Below are positions 56,553 to 64,000 of a stretch of 64,000 bases of DNA, piece by piece. The first letter of the stretch is position 1. The number at the start of each line of letters is the position of its first letter. A model generated the notes under the pieces. It ran no database searches and was not told where the DNA came from. It was given only the letters and a program-made list of their open reading frames with translations. The DNA lies in assembly GCF_024763615.1 (NCBI RefSeq), contig NC_077222.1:47802001-47866000 (forward strand), given 5' to 3'. Source of the DNA: Phlebotomus papatasi. Its lineage: Eukaryota > Arthropoda > Insecta > Diptera > Psychodidae. A program made the position numbers and the translations under genes.

Positions 56553-56800
56553 CACTGAGAGAAATCCGAAAAAGTTAAAATAACATTCCGGAAATGTTAA
56601 TTTTACCCTGCAGTATTGATCCCAAATCGGTGTAAACATTACCCTTTTTAGGTGTCTTGGGGGTTAAAGGTACCCTTTCCATGTTAATTTTACCCTTAAA
56701 GAGGTGTAAAATTAACATTAAAAAATTTTGATAATTTTTACACCTAAAGTGTTAAAGTTATGAGGAAAAAAGTTAATTGCACCCTCTTTTTTCCTCAGTG
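56553..56800 (+). mobile_element. CACTGAG-ended MITE, copy 3 (best preserved)
   Basis: CACTGAGAGAAATCCGAAAA at the left and CCTCAGTG at the right, TA on both sides (56551-56552, 56801-56802), 248 bp. Inner AATTTTACCCT and AGGTGTAAAATTAACAT arms are inverted. TA targets point to Tc1/mariner-type movement. Confidence 0.8.
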
Positions 56801-56802
56801 TA

Positions 56803-59318
56803 GAAAATACTAGAATAAAAATCTATAAATAAGAATTATCATGATTTTTAGAAAATCCAGCTCCTAAAAAATATGATAAAAAATATTAAAAAGCCTGCAG
56901 TTGTTCAAGACTTAAGATACATTTCGAATGGCCATTTCAATTACGTTCTTGTCCTCTTTTTTTTAGATTTGATTTTAAGTTTTGTCTAATTTTTCCTTTA
57001 ACATCCCCTCCCAAAAACCAAGATAAATGCAGAATTAATCTCTCCTTGAACCTTGAAAAATCGTTTTCAATTCAATGACATTTTGATTGCTTTTCCATCG
57101 AAAGAAAAAAAAAACTAATAATTCCATTTTATTGTAAAATGTGTCCCTTACTGAATTAATTTGCAAAAAATTGTGCTCTGTCGTTGAAAATTCTTTGAAA
57201 ACAATCCCTTTCTCGTCATAAACCTAAATTAGTGCTGAAACCCAAAATTTCCATCGACAGAGCGCAATTGTATTCTTCCTTGAAATCAATCACTAATTGA
57301 GAAGTAACTTTGAAAAATAAAATCATTTCTCAAAAAATGAGTGATGTTTTTCGTAATTAAAAAAAAGAAAAATAATAAAAACAGTATAGAAGAGATATTT
57401 TATAAAACAATGTCTTGTCTTTGCTATTAAAAATATTTCTCTTGGCTGTCGTTAAAAAAAACAATAATTAAAATATTTTGTTTTAAAAATTAAATTGTAC
57501 ATAAATAGACAATTATTTTGGTAAAAATTATACAATTACAAAAAAATGGTCATTTTTATATGAAAGATTTGTTTTCTGTTTTTTTCTTTTTACTGAGAGA
57601 TGTGACAATTAAATTTTGCTACTATTTCGCACGATTTTAGGGATTTCCTTTTTTTCTCATTCATTTTTCATGTCTTCAAAATGTGTGTCCTCATAGTGTT
57701 CTGCAATCGTTCATATATCTTTTTCACTTTTTTTTTACATTACATTGCGTGTATTGATTTATACACAATTTTTTTTAAATCAATTTTATCTCCTCATTTT
57801 TCCTTTTTCTTTTTTACTTTTAATCAACAAATACTGACTTTGTAGAGAGATTCGAGTAGTCTATATAAATTTATTACAATTTCTAATCAATTTAATTAAA
57901 ATTTGTTGTAAACTCTCGCATCAATTCAATCAATTTTTCACCTAAGCACTATCATTTTTTTTATAGTATTAATAATATTCTTTTTTCTTTTTTTTATAAT
58001 AGTATTTATAATCTTTTGTTTTACCTCCTTTTTTTCTCAATAATTTCTTGTTTTTTTTTTTAATATTCTGGGTCTCTCTATTTTTCATTTTTTTACTCTT
58101 CTGTTTTGTTTTTTTTAATTTTTCCGTTTTGGATATTCAGTAATTTCGATTTGTTTCCTTGTTTTCTTTCTTTTTTTTTCCTATAAACAAATAAATTGAT
58201 GCCGTTCTTTTCGAGTGTCCACATTTCCTTACATTTTTTTTTGTTTACTTTTACACAACTCTCTTTCTCTCTCTCACACACACATTCGACTATCGTACTG
58301 TTCTCGTGTCTGATACAATTATTTAAAAATTTTGTTATTAAGTAATTTCATTGATTTACTTATTTATACTATTTAATTTAACCACTTGCTATTTAAGTTT
58401 TCTCGTCGAAGTAATTCACTTGAAATTGTTCTTTTTCTTAAAAGAAATAAAAGAATTAAATAATTGAAAAATTCTCCTTGTGGTGGTTTCTTCTCACTTT
58501 TTGTTTTAGACACTAAATAAATGTTTTTTTTTTTCTTTTCACTTTTTTTCTCAATGTAATTTTCACGCTTTTATTGAGAAAATTGTTTCACAGTTTTTTT
58601 TTGTGTTCTTGTTTTTCTCTAGAAAAAAATCCACATTGTGCTGACGTTGGATTTTGTATTTTTTCAAAATACAAAAATGACTTTTTTATACACATTATAC
58701 ACATAGATTTTTTTTTAAAATTTTTTTTCACTTTCTGCATCAACATTTTTCTAGAGTTGTTTTTTGTTGTTTCCAGCAACAATTTCTGCAGCTGCTGCAG
58801 ATGAAAAAAGTTCATCAAGTGGAGGTTGTGTTTAGTGGATTATTGCTACTTTTATGTACAAATTGGTGAAGGTAAATTTTCTTTTTCTTTTTTTTAATGA
58901 ACTTTTGGGTGTCTTGCATGGACAGAGAGAAATGTCCTTGTTTTTTTCTAGTAACACTTCACTTCTCACTCTCACTTTTTTTCATGCAAAAATTTAGCAC
59001 ATTTTTTCTCAGTGCAATTTTAATAAAAAATGTTTCTTGTCTCTGGGATATTTTATCAAAGGGCAAAAAAAATCTTGTGATCTCGTGTCAGTTGCACTTC
59101 ACAGTTTTCTTTAGAAAAAAAGAAGTTCTTCTTTTTTTGAACACGGATAATTAAACACACACACAGGACACTCACACGGATAATTCGGAAAGGTGGCTTC
59201 TGTTCTCTTCTCAATAAAAAACAAAAGAGAGAACATTGTTTTCTTCTTTTCTTTTTTATATATATAAAATTTTTCTTTAGCTGGTGCTGGGATAGAGAGT
59301 GGACTGTATTGTTATCCG
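56803..59318 (-). other. Probable long Chip 3' UTR
   Basis: From the Chip stop codon leftwards the plus strand is extremely T-rich (the gene strand A-rich), with CAGCAG/CTGCTG near 58790 and many possible AATAAA on the minus strand. No other gene is seen. The 3' end cannot be fixed. Confidence 0.45.
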
Positions 59319-59570
59319 TCACTGTGAAACGGCGGGACTCTTCTTTTCCGAATCCTGACTGGACGGTGTATTCCCCTGGGGTCCACCTCGGTCCACATTC
59401 CACGAATTGGGCCCCGTCATCGGTGAGTCGGCATGGAAACCACCATGGTTGTCGTGCTCCAGCGAATTTGCGGCATCATACTGGGTATTCTCTAGCCTTG
59501 TTATCAGTCGTTCATCCTCATCACCAAATTCACCACCCATCAGTGATGGCTCACCAACCACCATTACATC
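59319..59570 (-). CDS. Chi: Chip / LIM-domain-binding protein, last coding exon
   Basis: Chip/LDB1 is a nuclear adaptor that dimerises and binds LIM domains of LIM-homeodomain and LMO proteins, linking enhancers and promoters. This exon starts at acceptor TTTTGCAG in phase 0 and encodes 83 residues to TGA. The first part (DVMVVGEPSLMGGEFGDEDE, then RLITRLENTQYDAAN) is the LIM-interaction domain and is almost identical to LDB1 of other animals. The tail is Ser/Pro/Gly/Asn-rich and ends SPAVSQ. The dimerisation domain and other exons lie beyond 64000, so 59571 onward is intron. Confidence 0.95.
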   Translation of the reverse strand, partial: DVMVVGEPSLMGGEFGDEDERLITRLENTQYDAANSLEHDNHGGFHADSPMTGPNSWNVDRGGPQGNTPSSQDSEKKSPAVSQ

Positions 59571-60115
59571 CTGCAAAACACAACAAAGATAATGCACACG
59601 TATTTCCATCATGCCAAATTCCTGGCTTAATTAAATCCTCTCGCTCTATCCAGTGCTCATGCAACAACTATCAAAAATTTTCCCTTTAAAAACTTTATCA
59701 TTTCTCTGTGAGATATTAAACCCATTGAAAAGAAAATCTTCCGCTTTTTGCTTAACCTCTCTCTCTTGCTTTTAGCATCAAATTCAAATATAAAAGTATA
59801 TTTTGAGCAATTAATTATGAGATTAAGAGACTTATGGTTTAGTATCACTTTGACATTTACGTTTACACCCAGAATTACATTTTAATCCACTATTATTGCT
59901 TCAAACATTTATTTTCACAAGAAGATTTACCCAAAGAGATAAATTTGATGTTTTTTTTTTTCTTGCAAAAATTCGTACAAGATTCTATCAGAGAGTACAT
60001 ATTAGAATATTTAAATAACATCTAAATCCTTTACTTTAAATCTAGTTAATCTTGGCTGAAACATTTTGTTAAATATTTTGATAAGTTTAGCTAGAAAAAA
60101 AGATGTCAGTAGATA
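59571..60115. other. Chip intron, no feature recognised
   Basis: AT-rich sequence after the Chip acceptor; no exon or repeat end identified. Confidence 0.45.
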
Positions 60116-60537
60116 GGGTAAGTGTGCCAAATTCGAGCCAGCTTGCAATTTCGGCCACATTTTTTGTTCGTTGAATTTCCATGAATTTTCAGTTTTTGCA
60201 TACTCTACAGATTATACAATGCAAAAGAATAACAAAAATTGTAGCTTCGACGAACAAGATGACTTGCAAAAGAGATTGGTAGAATTTCGGAGGGAGAAGG
60301 AACTATAAGAATGAAGGTGGCCAGAATAGGCCACCTATGCTATGTCTACATTTTTATTCATTTTAAAATGTACTAAAAATGATTTTAAAGAAAATAAATA
60401 TGATAAACTCTTTGCAAAGTTCCAGTAAACACTCCTGAAGAAGAAGTAATAAAATAATTCAATTTCTATTAAAAATATTACATTTCAAACTTGAGACTTT
60501 GGCGCTTGCATGCAACTATGCCGAAATTTGGCACACT
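60116..60537. mobile_element. TA-flanked TIR element (GGGTAAGTGTGCCAAA ends)
   Basis: GGGTAAGTGTGCCAAATTCG at the left and CCGAAATTTGGCACAC at the right, TA at 60114-60115 and 60538-60539. 422 bp, non-coding. Its right TA is shared with the next element. Confidence 0.75.
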
Positions 60538-60539
60538 TA

Positions 60540-61467
60540 GGGGAGACCGGGGTACCTATAGCCAGGGGTAAAAGTAGACAGTGGATTTTTCTCGTTTTTC
60601 TTAAAATGTACATCGAGCAAAGTATTTTTTAATGAAAGTAGGAACACATCCCCATATTCCCAGAAATATTTATAACTCTGATCCTGTTATCCTACAATTT
60701 AGAAGCATTTTTATAAAATGGGTATAAAATTGTAGTTTGGATGTTACAGTTTTTGGACCAGCATTTGGTTTTCTGAGTTTCTAGTCAAGATTTCATAGTT
60801 TTACCTCGTTTCTGGTTTAATAAGCCTAATTAAAAAATATTTTTCACTTGGATAATAATTATCCACTTTTTTATATAAGATGATAAACACTGAAACAGCC
60901 CTCGGGGCAGTTGTAGTCACTCTTTCGTGGCGGGCTAAAACTATCAATGATTTTTCACTAATAGATGGATAATTGTTAGATAAAAAGTACTATTGATATT
61001 CCAAGCAATATTGCCATTTGTATGAGCAACTTGAGAAATAGATTTTTTCAGAATATTTGCATTAATTTTGCCTCAATTACAAAAATGTCATAAAAAAGTT
61101 GGCTAAAGCCCTTTTCTTTAGGTTTAAGTAACATATTTAGCATCAGTGGGCTTCAGTGTATCAAGTGAAACAATATTTGGTATCTCCAGTTTAAAATTTC
61201 ATCTGGGAAACTAGTGGCAATTAGTACCCCAAAAGTGGCTATTTCTACCCAGGCAGGGGTAAGTGTAGCCAATGTGCAGTACTTTTTTCATTATCCTCTC
61301 AAGAAAAAGCCAAGGATTTTAGAGCTTTGAACTACACTGTTTCATATAGCCAATATCCTAATGCTACTTATGAAACATAAAAATATTAGACAAAACTTAT
61401 CATTTTTTCACAAGCCACTCGCGAAAAAAAAGCTTCATTTGCTGGCTAATTCTACACTTGTCTCCCC
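60540..61467. mobile_element. TA-flanked TIR element (GGGGAGACCGGGG ends), 928 bp
   Basis: GGGGAGACCGGGGTACCTAT at the left, GGCTAATTCTACACTTGTCT then CCCC at the right, TA on both sides. AT-rich interior without a transposase. Longest member here of the GGGGARACYGGGG-ended set. Confidence 0.7.
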
Positions 61468-61545
61468 TACCCTAATTAAAAACAAACCGTCTAAGCTTTG
61501 CAGAATGCTTGAAATTGTATCACGTCGCTAAGAAAGCAGTATTTA

Positions 61546-62072
61546 CAGAAAAAAAAATATTTTGTAAAATTATTTGTAAATGTTTGTGAAATCCTATGGC
61601 AGACTTACGAAATGCTCGTGAATCGTATAACCCACAAACAAGTTCGTAAAATTTTGTACTTTTTTCACAAACATTGTTCATATAATGATTATTTGACGAA
61701 AATTTTTTGTACTTTTACAAACATTTGTCCGTAAATGTTGGTAAACACACAAAAAAAATGTTCGCAGAATTTTGTCATTTTTTCCTATTTATTCGTAAAT
61801 TTTTGCCATACAAACTAAAATTTACGAACAAATACGAAAAAATGACAAAAGTTTACGACCATTTTTTTGTGTGTTTACAAGCATTTACGAACAAATGTCT
61901 GTAAAACTACAAAAAATGTTCGTCAAATGACCATTTTACGAACAATGTTTGTGAAAAAAGTACCAAATTTTACGAACTTGTTTGTGGATTATATGATTCA
62001 TGAGCATTTCGTAAGTCTGCCATAGGATTTCATAAACATTTACGAATAATTTTACAAAATATTTTTTTTCTG
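61546..62072. mobile_element. 527-bp foldback in the Chip intron
   Basis: CAGAAAAAAAAATATTTTGT and its inverse with a TTTTTTTCTG end. Arms of about 250 bp pair along their length (AAATCCTATGGCAGACTTAC / GTAAGTCTGCCATAGGATTT; AACAAGTTCGTAAAATTTTG mirrored). Centre near 61810. The arms contain many ACGAAC/GTTCGTAAA repeats. Confidence 0.75.
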
Positions 62073-62345
62073 TGTTGTAGGAGTGTTATTTATTAAGAAA
62101 CATGTGTTTAAGTACGTCTGTGACCAACTACTACTACCCTTATCGGATAACCGGAAAAACTCCGAATCACACTGAATACAAACCGTATTATGACAAATAT
62201 TAAATTTCAAAATAAGTAAAGGGTTCTCACTTAAAAGTAAAGGGTTCTCATTTAAGAAGTAGGGGAAAATGCCCATACTTCGTACGATCCCCAAGTTTCG
62301 TAACTAAATTTTTCCAATGTTTCTGAATAAATGTGACATTTGCAG

Positions 62346-62515
62346 TATTTATGTATAAATATCGTTCGAGTTGGTCACAATCCAAATTTGTAATGAAGGA
62401 ATCGTACCTTTATAAGCTGGATTTAGGCTTATCATTGGCTCAGCTTATAGAGGTGCGATTTCTCCATTACAAATTTGGATTGTGGCAAACTCGAACGATA
62501 TTTATACATAAATAA
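62346..62515. repeat. Palindrome (TATTTATGTATAAATATCGT arms)
   Basis: Left arm TATTTATGTATAAATATCGT, TCGAG, CACAATCCAAATTTGTAATG; right arm is its inverse (CATTACAAATTTGGATTGTG ... CGATATTTATACATAAATA). About 170 bp with loop near 62430. Confidence 0.75.
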
Positions 62516-62564
62516 TGCAAAATTTCGTTTAATAATTCTAAAACTGTATGTAACATATTATCTC

Positions 62565-62795
62565 GAAAATCCGTGAAAAATTTCGCGGCGCGTAAAAATT
62601 CACGAAAAATTTCGCTACCCGTGAAAATCCGCGAAAAATTTCGCCGACCCGTGAAAATCCGTGAAAAATTTCGCGGCGCGTAAAAATTCACGAAAAATGT
62701 CGCTACCCGTGAAAATCCTCGAAAAATTTCGCGACCCGTGAAAATCCAAGAAAAATTCCCAACCCGCGAAAATCCAAGAAAAATTTCGCGACCCG
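62565..62795. repeat. Minisatellite, 29-30-bp unit
   Basis: Units of the form CGAAAAATTTCGCGACCCG plus TGAAAATCC repeat about eight times. Alternating variants (GGCGCGTAAAAATTCA versus TACCCGTGAAAATCC) suggest growth by dimers. The minus strand is open through the array but this is a simple-repeat artefact. Confidence 0.85.
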
Positions 62796-62968
62796 TTAAT
62801 GTATAATACAGCGATGGCAAGAATAATAGGACCATCTCTGATAAATCTACTTTTTAACTCTTGTAATTTTCTATTCCAATGCGTTAAAATAATTTTGATG
62901 TAGAAATGTTCAAATGATATCCATACGTCGAATAAGTGTTATTTTGTTAAGGCCTCTTTGTTAAGTTA

Positions 62969-63107
62969 AGGCCTCTACACATTGAGAGCAATTTTCGTAA
63001 AAATTGCTTTTTTGACAGAATTTTGACGTTTCTATCTACAGTCGTGCAGACAATATTCTTCAAAAATACAATTTTCGACGAAAACTGCTCCCAATGTGTA
63101 GAGGCCT
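62969..63107. mobile_element. Short palindromic Harbinger-like MITE (AGGCCTCTACACATT), copy 2
   Basis: AGGCCTCTACACATTG and CAATGTGTAGAGGCCT ends, TTA on both sides (62966-62968, 63108-63110). 139 bp; inner arms as in 41145-41282. Confidence 0.8.
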
Positions 63108-63440
63108 TTAGAGATCTCTATTTTGACATAATAGTACGTGAACAGTGATTCGGACAATAAAATAGGACCACTGTAATAAACTCAAATTTATTTCAAGCAT
63201 TTAAAAAATAGCAAAATTTTTGTGTAATGTCAATAATTATTTAGCGGCTTGACAATTAATTTTCGAAGTTTGGATAAAGAAAACTATGAAAAATTGGAGC
63301 AAATATAGAACTTTCTTGTTAGAGGCTCTATTAGGTTTTTGAGGCTACGAAAGCATATGGAATGATCGTGAATATCTTAAGCTGATTACATTAAATTACG
63401 AAAATCAATAATCCATAACACAATATAGTGTTTACGTAAA

Positions 63441-63595
63441 CATAATGGCCAGCGCACAATAATTTTTGTTTTGTAAGCATGTTTTTGACATTTCAATGAG
63501 TGTGAGTGAGACCTTGATCTAGTCATCTCCTTCACTCTTATAGGAAATTTTGAAAACATGTTTACTAACAAAATTTGTTGTGCACTGGGCATAAG
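63441..63595. mobile_element. GCCCAACGCACAATAAC-type MITE
   Basis: GGCCAGCGCACAATAATTTT at the left and TTGTGCACTGGGCATAA at the right, with GACATTTCAATGAGTGTGAG and TTTTGAAAACATGTTTA blocks inside. Same family as 33080-33586 and 50155-50312. Confidence 0.7.
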
Positions 63596-64000
63596 ACTCA
63601 GAATTTTGGTGGTCACCTAATACATATAATAATAATTTAAATATTTACTTTATGCTTTCTTTATCACAAAATTGTAGGAATATACCTCAACATTACTAAA
63701 TTAACACTTTAGAAAATTGTCATTTTCTTTCCTTAATTTTTTCCTACTTTTGAAATTATTTTAAATTAAGGATTTTATACCCAAAAATAGAAATGTATGA
63801 TAAAACATCCGAATGATTTATTAAATTTAATTTTCTACTAAATATTATTGAAAATTAAATAATTTTAAGTGCAATATACCATTACCGATTTATAAATTCT
63901 CAAACAAGTTTCTATAGATATATTTTTAAATTTACTCTATCTTTAATTTTATTAGAAACATTTCATTCAAAACTAATTAAAACCAAACTTATCTCCTTTA
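63596..64000. other. Chip intron, no feature recognised
   Basis: AT-rich sequence to the window end without exon or repeat signal. Confidence 0.4.

Noticed and set aside
62467..62835. Minus-strand frame with a repeated F-S-R-I-F-T-G pattern
   Set aside because: Pattern comes from the 29-30-bp minisatellite, not from a protein gene.

Overview
This is a 64 kb window of an AT-rich animal nuclear genome with spliced genes, long introns and very many small DNA transposons. The protein sequences are insect-like, and the repeats (terminal-inverted-repeat MITEs, an RTE retrotransposon tail, mariner remains, a tRNA-derived SINE) suit a fly of the mosquito or sand fly grade. A nematoceran dipteran is my best guess; the species is not determined.

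Layout. (1) 1-25.0 kb, minus strand: the 5' half of an SRPK-type SR-protein kinase gene. Kinase exons lie at 1488-1939 and 12323-12538. Up to three alternative first exons (12633-13339, 14791-14807, 24416-25038) all end in the phase needed by the shared exon. The C-terminal half lies beyond position 1. (2) 31.7 kb, minus: one tRNA-His(GTG) with a poly-T terminator. (3) 32.5-39.1 kb, plus: a complete sulfite oxidase gene of eight coding exons, about 567 residues, including a 35-nt first exon that supplies the mitochondrial presequence. (4) 39.5-47.4 kb, plus: a complete Cdk8 gene of five coding exons, 444 residues. Its last intron, 6.4 kb, is packed with nested transposons. (5) 59.3-59.6 kb, minus: the last coding exon of Chip/LDB1, carrying the LIM-interaction domain; the rest lies beyond the right edge. 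Cdk8 (Mediator kinase module) and Chip (LIM/enhancer cofactor) are both transcription regulators, but nothing here shows co-regulation. Sulfite oxidase and Cdk8 are tandem, 409 bp apart.

Everything else is introns, UTRs and intergenic DNA dominated by repeats. I could assign many elements to a likely superfamily from target-site duplications: TWA (Harbinger-like), TA (Tc1/mariner or pogo-like), 8 bp (hAT-like), 9 bp (Mutator-like) and TTAA (piggyBac-like). I found no new enzyme system. The most interesting signals are the alternative SRPK N-termini (one with a possible membrane segment), an in-frame alternative acceptor in sulfite oxidase, the multi-layer nested insertion in Cdk8 intron 4, a 530-bp foldback, and a 1.8-kb element built of degenerate ~300-bp units.
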